In this document: positions 9,709-18,866 of the stretch, one piece after another
How positions within the stretch are numbered: the stretch's first letter is position 1
Layout of the letters: every line of letters begins with the position of its first letter
Source: Calothrix sp. NIES-4101
GTDB taxonomy: Bacteria > Cyanobacteriota > Cyanobacteriia > Cyanobacteriales > Nostocaceae
Direction of reading: 5' to 3'
Length of the DNA stretch: 64,000 nucleotides
Assembly (NCBI GenBank): GCA_004296455.1
Contig: AP018280.1
Coordinates: forward strand, 2,790,001 to 2,854,000
Made by a program: the position numbers and the translations under genes
The notes under the pieces: generated by a model
Database searches by the model: none
What the model saw: the letters and a program-made list of their open reading frames with translations, nothing else
Told to the model about the DNA's origin: nothing

Positions 9709-10689
9709 ATGAGCATTCAAAATCAAACTCTGTTAATCACAGGAATTAATGAATTTGTTGGATTACGTACTGCGGAACTAGCAATTGCGCGAGGTTTTAA
9801 AGTTAAAGGCTTACAAACAGTCACAGAGAAAAATCAAGAATTAGAGAAATTAGGAATTGAGTTAATTGTTGGTAGTATCAATGATACTGCGATCGCACAA
9901 AAAGCTTGTCAAGGTGTAGACATTGTTTTACATACAGTTGAAATTGCCAAAGAAGGTGGAAAGCTCCAAGACTTTCGGAAAGTCAATGTAGATGGAACTG
10001 CAAATATAGCTAATGCAGCTAAAAAATCAGGTGTCAAGACTTTTGTCCATCTATCGAGTGTTTTGGTGTATGGATTTGATTACATCAATAGAATTACTGA
10101 AGACGAACCACTCGCCAATGAAAAGAATCCCTACTGCCAAACCAAAATTGAAGCAGAAGCTACTATTTTGAAGCATAATTCTCCACCAGAATTTGGCGTG
10201 ATAATCATACGTGCTGGTGATATTTACGGTTCTGGAAGTATTCCTTGGGTAATTCGTCCTCTTTCACTCATGCGTCAAAATTTATTTGCTTTTGTTAACG
10301 ATGGCAAAGGAGTTATGAACCATGTATACATCGATAATCTTGTCGATGCAATTTTTCTCGCTATTGAAAAACAAACATATGGTGAAATATTTAATATCAC
10401 AGATGGGGGTGAGACGAGCTGGAAAGAATACTTTACTCAGCTTGCAGAAATAGCAAATTTAGCCCCTCCTTTGTCATTATCAAAGGATGAAATTAAATTA
10501 TTTCTCCGCGTCCGTTGTCAAGGACAAAAACTATTTCGTAAAGAAGCAGATATCTTGCCTGAATCGGTTGATTTTATGTCTCGTCCCTATGCTTACTCTC
10601 TCACAAAAGCAAAAACAATCTTGAATTACGAACCGAAAATAAATCTTGAGCAAGGTATGCGCTTAATCAAGGAATCATTACAATGCTAA
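9709..10689 (+). CDS. hgdA: NAD-dependent epimerase (HgdA-like, extended SDR)
   Basis: A 326-aa extended short-chain dehydrogenase. The N-terminal Rossmann signature is atypical: LLITGINEFVGLRTAELAIARGF, where GxxGxxG would be expected, so one glycine is replaced. The active-site elements are the LSSVLVYG strand and YCQTKIEAE (YxxxK), and IYGSGSIPWVIRP and HVYIDNLVDAI are typical of the 3-beta-HSD/UDP-sugar epimerase group. Its position after hgdB and hgdC matches HgdA of Anabaena, reported as a UDP-galactose 4-epimerase needed for normal heterocyst glycolipids. The substrate cannot be read from the sequence; a 3-beta-hydroxysteroid dehydrogenase-like or sugar-nucleotide reductase role is possible. 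Confidence 0.8.
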   Translation: MSIQNQTLLITGINEFVGLRTAELAIARGFKVKGLQTVTEKNQELEKLGIELIVGSINDTAIAQKACQGVDIVLHTVEIAKEGGKLQDFRKVNVDGTANIANAAKKSGVKTFVHLSSVLVYGFDYINRITEDEPLANEKNPYCQTKIEAEATILKHNSPPEFGVIIIRAGDIYGSGSIPWVIRPLSLMRQNLFAFVNDGKGVMNHVYIDNLVDAIFLAIEKQTYGEIFNITDGGETSWKEYFTQLAEIANLAPPLSLSKDEIKLFLRVRCQGQKLFRKEADILPESVDFMSRPYAYSLTKAKTILNYEPKINLEQGMRLIKESLQC

Positions 10690-10718
10690 TCATAATGATG
10701 AGCTAGTAATTTCTCCCA

Positions 10719-10758
10719 AATAATTAAGAAGAATATCGGGGTATTTTTCTTAATTATT
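10719..10758. terminator. Long inverted repeat after the hgdBCA genes
   Basis: Arms AATAATTAAGAA and TTCTTAATTATT (12 bp, perfect) extend inward by about six more pairs including wobbles, leaving a CGGG loop. No clear T-run follows, so it may stabilise or process the mRNA end rather than act as a classic terminator. Confidence 0.55.
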
Positions 10759-10934
10759 AACCTGAAAATTTGTTTGATTGCTAAATCGATATCTCAAGTA
10801 AATATCCCAATTTTGTCAAATATATAGCTAGATATTTTATATGTATCGACACAAAAAGATTGAGTATTTAATTCCTTGTGTGTGATGGCGAAAAATTTTA
10901 TTGCAACTACAGATAGACTTTTAGGAAAACTAAC

Positions 10935-11417
10935 ATGAAATTAACACCAATATTGTGGAGTCTTTTGGGTTTGACAACTGTAGCCAGTATTCACTTTGCT
11001 ACACAATTACATGTTATGGCAAATGCGAAATCTTATGCAACGCTGACAGTTGTAGTAAATGGATTAAAATCCCATCGTGGGCAAGTCTGTTTTAGAGTTT
11101 TTTCTGGTGCTCGGGGATTTCCTAATAGTAATGATAGTGAGGTAAAAAGTGCTTGTAGCAAAATTACAGGTGATTCTGTTCAACAGCAATTTAAAGGTTT
11201 AAAACCTGGGACTTATGCAGTTGGCGTAATTGCTGACGAAAACGGAGATGAAAAATTAAATACTGACTGGTTAGGTATTCCACAAGAAGCTTTTGGTATC
11301 TCTCTCAACCCAAAAGTTTCTGTGACAACAGGTACACCAAAATTTAGTGATGCTAGTTTTCCACTCAGAAAAGATACAACTATTAATATTAAGATGAAGT
11401 ACTCGCTTGATTCATAA
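10935..11417 (+). CDS. Secreted DUF2141 protein
   Basis: 160 aa with a signal-peptide-like start (MKLTPILWSLLGLTTVASIHFATQ...VMANA), so it is probably exported to the periplasm or envelope. The mature part carries the DUF2141 pattern: TVVVNGLKSHRGQVCFRVF, then LKPGTYAVGVIADENGDEKLNTDWLGIPQEAFG, a small beta-sandwich fold. The biochemical role of DUF2141 is unknown. It lies between the hgdBCA-like genes and glycolipid-modifying oxidoreductases, and I recall a comparable protein in the Anabaena glycolipid island. Involvement in envelope lipid deposition is therefore a guess from context only. Confidence 0.8.
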   Translation: MKLTPILWSLLGLTTVASIHFATQLHVMANAKSYATLTVVVNGLKSHRGQVCFRVFSGARGFPNSNDSEVKSACSKITGDSVQQQFKGLKPGTYAVGVIADENGDEKLNTDWLGIPQEAFGISLNPKVSVTTGTPKFSDASFPLRKDTTINIKMKYSLDS

Positions 11418-11514
11418 ATTCACTCAATATATATAGGTGTGAAAACTGAGAATTTTTGTAGAGATATAATATATCTCTACAAAATATCTAAATATAAATA
11501 CTGTCTATTAATTT

Positions 11515-13068
11515 TTACTTGAGTCTTGTGAGTAGATGTTCTCCTACACGTAAGGCATTGGCTATAATTGTTAATGATGGATTAATCGCCGCGCTAGAAG
11601 GGAAAAAACTACCATCAACAACATACAAATTATCAACATCATGAGTACGACAATTTATATCAAGTACTGAGTCTTTCGGGTCTTCCCCAAAACGACAAGT
11701 TCCGCACTGATGACCAACTTCTTTGATAGTCGTTATTTGAGAATGATAACTTGAAAATAATTTAAATTTGGAATTATCTTTTAAAGATTTTGATTCTAGA
11801 GATTTTAAAACTTGAATCCAACGCTTGATTAAATTAGTTAAAGCTGTGTGATTATTACTAGTATAATCAAGGCAAATTTTGCCATTTTCAAAATAAACGC
11901 GATTCTTAATATTGGGTAAATCTTCTGTAATTAATAACCAAGGAACGCAATGTTTGGCAACTTTTTCAGCAATAAAATTAGGAATAAAAGGAGGTAAATT
12001 AGCAAGAATCCGTTCTTTATGTATGTTACCTAATAATTGTATACTTCCTATGGGATAAGGAAAAGCTGCATCACCCCAATAAAAATCATTTAGCCCCATT
12101 GTTTTTTGAAAAGTAGTCTGATTTGGTTGAGTTGATAAAGCTAAAACAACTCCAAAGTTATGTGCCATATAATTACGACCAACCAGTTCAGAACTATTTG
12201 CTAGCCCTTGGGGATGTTGGTCATTAGCTGATTTTAGTAATAAAATGGCTGAATTAATTGCACCACAAGAAACAACGACAATATCAGCAGAATATATTTG
12301 ATTTTTACCTGCATTTTCGACTTCAACACCTGTTACTTCTCGCCCAGAACTACTCGTATGTAAACGAATCACTTTTGAGTTAGTTAATAAACTTAAATTG
12401 GGGTAATTTATTGCTTGACGAATACAACTAATATCCGCATCCGCTTTAGCATTCACAAAACATGGAAATCCGTCGCAGGTATCACAACGAATACAATGAC
12501 TAGACAAGAAATTGCTTTGATTAAGCTTAATAGCTAGCGGTAAAAAGAAAGGATGAAAACCTTTGTCCTTTAAAGCCTCATATATTAATTGAATATAAGG
12601 TTCATGATTGATAGCAGGAAATGGATAATTTTCTGATGCTGGAGGTTCTGTAATATCTAAACCTCTTTGCCCATGTACTGCATATAGCTTTTCCGCTTCA
12701 GTATAGTAAGGAGCAAAATCTTGATATTTCAATATCCATTCTGGAGAAATACCATCATGATGAGTTACTTGCTCAAAGTCTTTTTCTCTAAATCTGAATA
12801 ATGCACCACCATAAAATTTAGTATTACCACCCACATAATAATGTGTATTTGGTAATAGAGGTTTATCATTTTTATCGTACCAGACTTCACTATTATGATA
12901 TCGAGCTTTTTGTAAAACTTCCTGGGTATTCCAATTTGCTTTTTCTCTAGGCAGAAAATCACCACGTTCTAAAATTAATATTTTCTTACCACTTGGTGCT
13001 AATTTACTCGCTAAAGTTCCTCCACCTGCCCCTGTACCAATAATAATTACATCATAATGTGTATTCAT
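11515..13068 (-). CDS. GMC-family FAD oxidoreductase
   Basis: 517 aa. The N-terminal FAD-binding Rossmann motif is DVIIIGTGAGGGTLASKL followed by ILILERG. A Cys-rich insertion near residues 190-205 (HCIRCDTCDGFPCF) could bind a metal or cluster. The C-terminal GMC block is GHQCGTCRFG, then NLYVVDGSFFPSSAAINPSLTI, carrying the catalytic His/Asn region. Family members oxidise alcohol groups on sugars, sterols or long-chain alcohols. In this island it could oxidise the hydroxyl groups of the heterocyst polyol (keto-type glycolipids are known), but that is inference. It is read after the upstream SDR gene on the same strand with an 88-bp gap, so an operon is likely. Confidence 0.85.
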   Translation of the reverse strand: MNTHYDVIIIGTGAGGGTLASKLAPSGKKILILERGDFLPREKANWNTQEVLQKARYHNSEVWYDKNDKPLLPNTHYYVGGNTKFYGGALFRFREKDFEQVTHHDGISPEWILKYQDFAPYYTEAEKLYAVHGQRGLDITEPPASENYPFPAINHEPYIQLIYEALKDKGFHPFFLPLAIKLNQSNFLSSHCIRCDTCDGFPCFVNAKADADISCIRQAINYPNLSLLTNSKVIRLHTSSSGREVTGVEVENAGKNQIYSADIVVVSCGAINSAILLLKSANDQHPQGLANSSELVGRNYMAHNFGVVLALSTQPNQTTFQKTMGLNDFYWGDAAFPYPIGSIQLLGNIHKERILANLPPFIPNFIAEKVAKHCVPWLLITEDLPNIKNRVYFENGKICLDYTSNNHTALTNLIKRWIQVLKSLESKSLKDNSKFKLFSSYHSQITTIKEVGHQCGTCRFGEDPKDSVLDINCRTHDVDNLYVVDGSFFPSSAAINPSLTIIANALRVGEHLLTRLK

Positions 13069-13104
13069 GATGGCTAATCCTAATAAAAATATTGAGTTTT
13101 TTAA

Positions 13105-13130
13105 TCCCCAAGATTATAAAAACTTGGGGA
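13105..13130. other. Hairpin in the SDR-GMC gap
   Basis: Perfect 8-bp arms TCCCCAAG / CTTGGGGA with a 10-nt loop. On the minus strand the stem is followed by A-rich sequence, not a T-run, so it may tune relative expression of the two genes rather than terminate. Confidence 0.5.
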
Positions 13131-13156
13131 CATTGTTTTTGATATTTAAAGATTTT

Positions 13157-13987
13157 TTAATGATGATTTTGTGGTACTTGCATTTGATTTTCAGCACAAG
13201 TTTTATTGAGTTTTGTTAACCCAATCCACCGATAAAGTCTATCGCCAAAATCAGGAACAAGTTGAATATATGCAAATAGAAGTTTAGTTAAAAAACCATC
13301 CATCATCACTTCTCCTTGATTTTTATGGATAGCTCTAATAACTGCGATCGCAACTTCTGAAGGTTTGGAGATATGGGCTAGTTTTGGTGCTGGTAAGCCA
13401 AATGCTAAAAACATTCCGGCTGAAGTGTAACCAGGACAAACTACTGTAACTCCAACATTGCTATTTGCCAATTCTTGTCGTAGTGAATCTGTCCACATAA
13501 TTAGCCCTGCTTTGCTAGCAGAATAGATACTGTTATATGGCGCACCTTTTTTACCTGAGCCGGAAGCTATATTAACAATATGACCACTATTACGGGCTAT
13601 CATTGCAGGAATTAACAAGCGGGTTAATTCCATTCCCGCAATTAAATTAGTTGTTAAAATTGAGTGAATATCTTCTAGAGAATAATATTGAAATGGACGA
13701 TATTTCTCAATTGCGGCATTATTAATTATAATATCAACAGAACCAGCTATTTCCTGAATTTGTTTGACTAAACCTGGTAATTCTTCAACTTTGCTGATGT
13801 CAAAAGGTAAAGCAATTCCTCTTCCACCTAAGACTTTTATTTCTATGCATAATTTATCTAATGTACTTTGCGATCGCGCAACACAAATAATAGTTGCTTG
13901 CTCTTTTGCTAAGGCGCGAGCGATATATTCGCCAATACCCCCTGATGCACCAGTTAGTAATACTGTTTTGCCTGTGATATTAGTCAT
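13157..13987 (-). CDS. Short-chain dehydrogenase/reductase
   Basis: 276 aa, classical SDR. The cofactor motif is TGASGGIGEYIARAL, the NNAA motif is present (DIIINNAAIEKYRPF), and the catalytic Ser and YxxxK are in NIASGSGKKGAPYNSIYSAS followed by K. After the CPG motif there is a longer C-terminal tail (about 215-276) with a hydrophobic stretch (KLLFAYIQLVP) that could associate with membranes. It is the first gene of a probable two-gene operon with the GMC oxidoreductase. Both sit inside the heterocyst glycolipid island, so reduction of a fatty or keto intermediate of the aglycone is plausible. The exact substrate is unknown. Confidence 0.85.
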   Translation of the reverse strand: MTNITGKTVLLTGASGGIGEYIARALAKEQATIICVARSQSTLDKLCIEIKVLGGRGIALPFDISKVEELPGLVKQIQEIAGSVDIIINNAAIEKYRPFQYYSLEDIHSILTTNLIAGMELTRLLIPAMIARNSGHIVNIASGSGKKGAPYNSIYSASKAGLIMWTDSLRQELANSNVGVTVVCPGYTSAGMFLAFGLPAPKLAHISKPSEVAIAVIRAIHKNQGEVMMDGFLTKLLFAYIQLVPDFGDRLYRWIGLTKLNKTCAENQMQVPQNHH

Positions 13988-14567
13988 ATTTTCAGCCTTT
14001 GAGTTTATGTATAATCACTAATTGTCAATTCCAATCAGGCAGTAATTTATCAAAAATATAGTTTTGTTTTATACTCCAATTTACGATAAATCGTAATTGC
14101 TAATGTAGCGTAATTAAATATTATTTCTGGTCTTTTGAATACGTTTTTAAGGGATTATTTCTTACTGTGAAAAATACTGAATTTTATCTGATACATTTGT
14201 CACTAATACAAGTTTCTACAAAATATTAGTATTTTTGTTATCAATTATTCATTTGTACTTTGATTAAAGGAATACAATATTTGTAATCTATTTATAATCA
14301 TGACTAACCTTCATCAAAAGTAATTAGTTGAGTCTTGCTCAATAAATAGCTTATCTGATTAATGAAGTAATTTTGGTGACATTATACTTACTAATTCAAT
14401 AAAAATTTATTGTCGCCTAAATTAACTTAGATGAGTGAAAAGTATATAACAACACGTTTCCATTTCTTGGGAATAGATATACCGAAGTTCACGAGCACCA
14501 GTATTAATGAATTTACCTAGCTTTAAAAACTCTATCTTCTTGAAGAATACGAATTAGAATTCCAATT
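13988..14567. other. Divergent promoter region between SDR and HglT-like genes
   Basis: About 580 bp of AT-rich DNA with no gene-like frame. It should hold the promoters of both the SDR-GMC operon and the glycosyltransferase. No clear operator or RNA structure was seen. Confidence 0.35.
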
Positions 14568-15824
14568 ATGAGTAATCAAAAACTTCGGATTGCAATTATT
14601 ACGAGTTTGTATGCACCATTTTTATCAGGAGTTTCCACAGGAGTACATCAACGAGTTTGTTGGCTACTTAAACAAGGACATCATGTTCTGTTGATGCATC
14701 CCGAATGTAATAATAAATATCCCAAAAAAGTTGGCGATCGCCCAATGTCTGGTTTAAGCGAGGCTCAGGTATTCCCGAATTTTTCTTCCTTCGCATATCC
14801 CACAGAACCATTAATATTTTATAAATCTCTACCTCAACCTTTAAGTTATAGACATTGGAGTGATACAGAGGTATTAAAAAAATTTCAACCTGATATTGTC
14901 GTTGTCGAAGAAGCGCCACAAATGAGAGGTTTCTACTCATTATTTATCCAAGGCTATGGTCGCCCCATAGGCTCAGAATACGGTAAATTGACAGGCACAC
15001 CGATTATATCGCTATTTCATACTGATATAGTGGCTTACATTAAATACTATTTGGGCAACCAAATATTTAACCTAATTAGTCCAATATTGCCATTTACAAT
15101 TAAGAAATTTAGCGAATTATATGATTTGAATTTGTTCCCATCCCAAGAACAATTAACTCGTTACCAAAAACTTAATTCTCAGCGTAGCGAATACTTACGC
15201 TGTCAAGGTGTTGATTGTCAAAAATTTCATCCTCAAAATATAATTCATAATCCTATCCCTGATGATGATAGACAAATATTATTATTTGTGGGACGAATCA
15301 CCGCAGAAAAAAATGTTACCCAACTGTTAGAATCTTTTCCACATATTGTCGCGAAAGTCCCCAATGCTCATTTAGTTATTGTCGGTAGTGGGCCATTAGA
15401 TGCAAAAATGCGGCAACTTGCGGAAAAATATAAGTCAGGTGTGACTATTTGGGGTGAATCTTATGGGAATGAACTATTAGGATGGTATGCCCGTGCTGAT
15501 GTCTTTGTAAACCCATCAATAACCGAAAATTTATGTACTTCCAATAACGAAGCTCTTGCCTCAGGAACTCCGATTGTTCTAGCCAAATCTCCCTCTGCAC
15601 TAGAACAAGTAAAACCCGGAGTCAATGGTTTTCTGGCAGAAGCAAATAACCCAATTGACTTTGCCAATAAGGTGATTACCCTACTCCAAAATCCAGAATT
15701 GAAAGCCGAAATGTCCCAGCAAGCACGTCAATCAGTTCTCAAATTTGATTGGTCAGCTTGTATGCAAAACTTTGAAGATAAACTTTGGCAAATTTATCGA
15801 AGCTCACACAAAATAAATCAATAA
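14568..15824 (+). CDS. hglT: HglT-like glycosyltransferase (GT4)
   Basis: 418 aa, GT-B fold. The N-terminal domain starts with RIAIITSLYAPFLSGVSTGVHQRVCWLL. The C-terminal domain has the GT4 features LLFVGRITAEKNVTQLLES and the acceptor/donor region ADVFVNPSITENLCTSNNEALASGTPIV. In Anabaena the heterocyst glycolipid glycosyltransferase HglT (all5341) attaches glucose to the aglycone and maps at the far end of the same island; here too the gene closes the island. I infer the same role. A sulfoquinovosyl- or other lipid-glycosyl transferase of GT4 is the alternative. It is followed by a good intrinsic terminator, so transcription probably stops before the sucrose gene. Confidence 0.8.
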   Translation: MSNQKLRIAIITSLYAPFLSGVSTGVHQRVCWLLKQGHHVLLMHPECNNKYPKKVGDRPMSGLSEAQVFPNFSSFAYPTEPLIFYKSLPQPLSYRHWSDTEVLKKFQPDIVVVEEAPQMRGFYSLFIQGYGRPIGSEYGKLTGTPIISLFHTDIVAYIKYYLGNQIFNLISPILPFTIKKFSELYDLNLFPSQEQLTRYQKLNSQRSEYLRCQGVDCQKFHPQNIIHNPIPDDDRQILLFVGRITAEKNVTQLLESFPHIVAKVPNAHLVIVGSGPLDAKMRQLAEKYKSGVTIWGESYGNELLGWYARADVFVNPSITENLCTSNNEALASGTPIVLAKSPSALEQVKPGVNGFLAEANNPIDFANKVITLLQNPELKAEMSQQARQSVLKFDWSACMQNFEDKLWQIYRSSHKINQ

Positions 15825-15898
15825 TACATATTTAAATGACATCTTACATTCTGCTGACACAGCCAAGCAGGAAGCAATTGTGAAGTAAGACTGAATCA

Positions 15899-15925
15899 TA
15901 ACCTCCAGATGGAGGTTATTTTTTT
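15899..15925 (+). terminator. Intrinsic terminator after the HglT-like gene
   Basis: The stem TAACCTCC / GGAGGTTA with an AGAT loop is followed by a run of seven to eight T. Confidence 0.85.
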
Positions 15926-16070
15926 GAGAATGGGATAAATATGATCAGTAAAAATAGTAGATAGGTACAAATAACGTACAATTATAGATGAACCTGTAAT
16001 ATCCAAGCATAATCGTGCACAAAGGTCGATTTGATCACCTGCGAGAGAGTCAATTTTAGAGGAAGACAGG

Positions 16071-18260
16071 ATGTCACAAAGCTCAGGGTTATATATTCTA
16101 CTAGTCAGTATTCACGGTTTAATTCGCGGGCATAATCTGGAATTGGGACGAGATGCAGATACAGGTGGACAAACAAAGTATGCGATCGAACTTGCCTGCA
16201 CATTAGCTAAAAACCCTCAAGTAGAAAGGGTTGATCTCTGTACTCGTTTGGTGAATGACCCCAAAATCAGCCCAGATTATGCTCAACCAGTAGAAATTCT
16301 CTCCGAAAAAGCCCAAATCATCCGTATTCCTTGTGGTCCACGTCGCTACCTCCGCAAAGAAGTTCTGTGGCAATATTTAGATTCCTTTGCAGACGAATTA
16401 CTCAGACATATCCGCAAAGTTGGGAAAGTACCTCACGTTATTCATACACACTACGCGGATGCGGGTTATGTTGGCTGTCGGGTGGCTGGTTGGTTAGGAA
16501 CTCCCTTGGTGCATACAGGTCACTCACTCGGACGAGTTAAACAGCAACGCTTACTCGAACAGGGAACTAAACAAGATGTCATCGAAGACCACTTTCACAT
16601 TACTACCAGGATCGAAGCTGAGGAACTGACTCTTGGTAGTGCAGCTTTAGTTATCGCCAGCACCCATCAAGAAGTTGAGGAACAATATAGTGTTTATGAC
16701 CAATATCAACCTGAACGGATGGTGGTAATTCCCCCTGGGGTGACATTAGAACGTTTCTACCCAGCAAGCGATGATTGGCAAAATCCACCGATCGCCAGGG
16801 AATTAAATCGGTTCCTCAAAGAGCCTCATAAGCCAATAATTATGGCTATTTCCCGTCCAGCAATTCGTAAAAATGTCACTAGCTTGATTAAAGCTTATGG
16901 CGAAGACCCGGAACTGCGGGAACTGGCGAATCTTGTCATTGTCCTCGGAAAACGAGAAGATATTGCGGGGATGGAATCTGGCCCGCGCCAGGTATTTATG
17001 GAAATCTTGCAATTAATTGATCGTTATGATTTGTATGGTCAGGTTGCTTATCCCAAACATCATAATGCTGATGATGTGCCAGATTTATATCGCTTAACCG
17101 CAAAAACACGGGGAGTTTTCATCAATCCCGCCCTCACAGAACCATTTGGTTTAACTTTGATTGAGGCAGCAGCATCTGGCGCACCGATTATTGCCACAGC
17201 AGACGGGGGGCCACGAGATATTATCGCAGCTTGTAAGAATGGTCTGCTCATCGATCCCCTCAATATTAAAGATATTCAAAATGCACTACGCACAGTTTTA
17301 AAAGATACGGAAAAGTGGGAATCTTGGTCTAGCAAAGGTGTGCAGAATGTCCGCAAATATTTCTCTTGGGATAGTCACGTAGATAAATACTTAGAGCAAA
17401 TACGCCGTTTTCCCCAACAAAAAGTACAATCATTACTTAGTCCCCTACGCAAATCTCCAGCCTTAGAAAATCCCGACTGGAATATACCCGACACCAACCG
17501 CTTACCCATAGCCGATCGCTTCCTTGTTTGTGAAATTGATAACACTTTATTGGGCGATCAAGAAGCTTTACAGCAGCTAATTCAAAAAATCCGTGATCAG
17601 GGACACACAACTGGAGTAGGCATTGCTACAGGTCGCAGCCTCAAAAGTGCTTTAAGTATGCTGGAGGAATGGCGCTTCCCCATGCCTGATTTGTTGATTA
17701 CATCAGCAGGTAGTGAAATTTATTATGGTCCGCAAATTGTGACAGATACGAGTTGGCAAAAACACATCGGTCATAATTGGCAAGCTAATAGAATTCGTGA
17801 AGCAATGCAAGAAATTTCTGGGGTGGAACTGCAACCACCAGATGCTCAAGGAAAGTTTAAAATTAGCTACTTTGTTGACTTAGCCAAAGCCCCTAGCTTC
17901 CGAGAAATTATTCGTCATCTACGTCAGCAGCAACTTCCCGTGAAAGGAATTTTTAGCCACAATATGTATCTTGATTTGTTACCGATTCGAGCTTCCAAGG
18001 GAGATGCAATTCGTTATGTAGCTTTGAAATGGGGATTACCTGTGAAGCGCTTCCTGGTTGCGGGTGCATCAGGTAATGATGAATCGATGTTAGCTGGGAA
18101 TACATTGGCAGTTGTGGTGGGAAATTACAGCCCAGAAATTACAAAATTGCGTGGTTATCCCCAAATTTATTTTGCGGAAGGAGACTATGCCTGGGGAATT
18201 TTGGAAGCACTAGAACACTATGATTTTTTTGGTAATCTACCTCAAGCTAATTTGCTCTGA
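16071..18260 (+). CDS. sps: Sucrose-phosphate synthase with inactive-looking phosphatase-like domain
   Basis: 729 aa, two domains. Residues 1 to about 460 are the glucosyltransferase that makes sucrose-6-phosphate from UDP-glucose (or ADP-glucose) and fructose-6-phosphate: SIHGLIRGHNLELGRDADTGGQ near the N-terminus, HTHYADAGYVG, HTGHSLGRVKQQ and the GT4 block FINPALTEPFGLTLIEAAA. Residues about 480-725 are a HAD/sucrose-phosphatase-like domain (FLVCEIDNTLLGD; later VAGASGNDESML). The first catalytic Asp of the DxD motif is replaced by Glu at residue 488, so phosphatase activity is doubtful and a separate phosphatase would be needed. The two-domain form is known in cyanobacteria such as Synechocystis. 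Sucrose is both an osmolyte and the carbon carrier to heterocysts, which suits the neighbourhood. Confidence 0.92.
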   Translation: MSQSSGLYILLVSIHGLIRGHNLELGRDADTGGQTKYAIELACTLAKNPQVERVDLCTRLVNDPKISPDYAQPVEILSEKAQIIRIPCGPRRYLRKEVLWQYLDSFADELLRHIRKVGKVPHVIHTHYADAGYVGCRVAGWLGTPLVHTGHSLGRVKQQRLLEQGTKQDVIEDHFHITTRIEAEELTLGSAALVIASTHQEVEEQYSVYDQYQPERMVVIPPGVTLERFYPASDDWQNPPIARELNRFLKEPHKPIIMAISRPAIRKNVTSLIKAYGEDPELRELANLVIVLGKREDIAGMESGPRQVFMEILQLIDRYDLYGQVAYPKHHNADDVPDLYRLTAKTRGVFINPALTEPFGLTLIEAAASGAPIIATADGGPRDIIAACKNGLLIDPLNIKDIQNALRTVLKDTEKWESWSSKGVQNVRKYFSWDSHVDKYLEQIRRFPQQKVQSLLSPLRKSPALENPDWNIPDTNRLPIADRFLVCEIDNTLLGDQEALQQLIQKIRDQGHTTGVGIATGRSLKSALSMLEEWRFPMPDLLITSAGSEIYYGPQIVTDTSWQKHIGHNWQANRIREAMQEISGVELQPPDAQGKFKISYFVDLAKAPSFREIIRHLRQQQLPVKGIFSHNMYLDLLPIRASKGDAIRYVALKWGLPVKRFLVAGASGNDESMLAGNTLAVVVGNYSPEITKLRGYPQIYFAEGDYAWGILEALEHYDFFGNLPQANLL

Positions 18261-18336
18261 AATTTCAAGACCTAATTGTCTGTTTTAATTAAACCTCGTC
18301 CATGATGAAACCCGGAGTTTTTTAACGATTCAAATG

Positions 18337-18391
18337 CGTCATTGCGACGTAAGTTAGACGCAACGCGGCTTCTCGGAGAGTAGCAATCTCA
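18337..18391. repeat. Dispersed GTCATTGCGA-type repeat
   Basis: It begins CGTCATTGCGACGTA and ends AGCAATCTCAAG. A shorter copy with the same ends lies at 48963-48992. This is a widespread intergenic repeat type in cyanobacteria. Confidence 0.6.
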
Positions 18392-18550
18392 AGGTCTTTG
18401 TGGAAAACTACAGTTCTCAAGGAAGGCAAGGTTGAACTAAGTTACTAATAGTCCAGCAAAGCAACTTTCGCGGTTCATTTTAATTCCGAATGTTGCTTAA
18501 TTTTGTGTTTGATTTTGTATAATTCGTACTACTGATTAGCTGACCAACAG

Positions 18551-18646
18551 ATATCATGTCTGGTTGAATACTTATTATTAAGACTGACACTTATTAAGGC
18601 TGACGCGGAGACATTTTAATCGTAACTGATTAGCCGAACATGATAT
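18551..18646. repeat. MITE-like palindromic repeat, copy 1
   Basis: It starts ATATCATGTCTGGTTGAATA and ends with GATTAGCCGAACATGATAT, so its termini are imperfect inverted repeats. A second copy at 56177-56277 shares both ends and the internal AAGACTGACAC and GACGCGGAGA blocks. No coding capacity. Confidence 0.65.
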
Positions 18647-18866
18647 GAAAAAATCTGTCGCCGAATGTACAGAAGAATAAAACTGAAAAGTTAATTATAT
18701 TCATAAGTTTCTACATATTTGAAGTCGTAGGAACACAAATTAGCAAACTTATCGAGTTTCAAAATCGTAATTTTTCCATTCTCTACAGGAAACAGCTACG
18801 GAAAAAATGAAACAATGGTGTAATCTGCCGAAATTGAGAACTGCAATCTAATCTGTCGGCGCAAAA

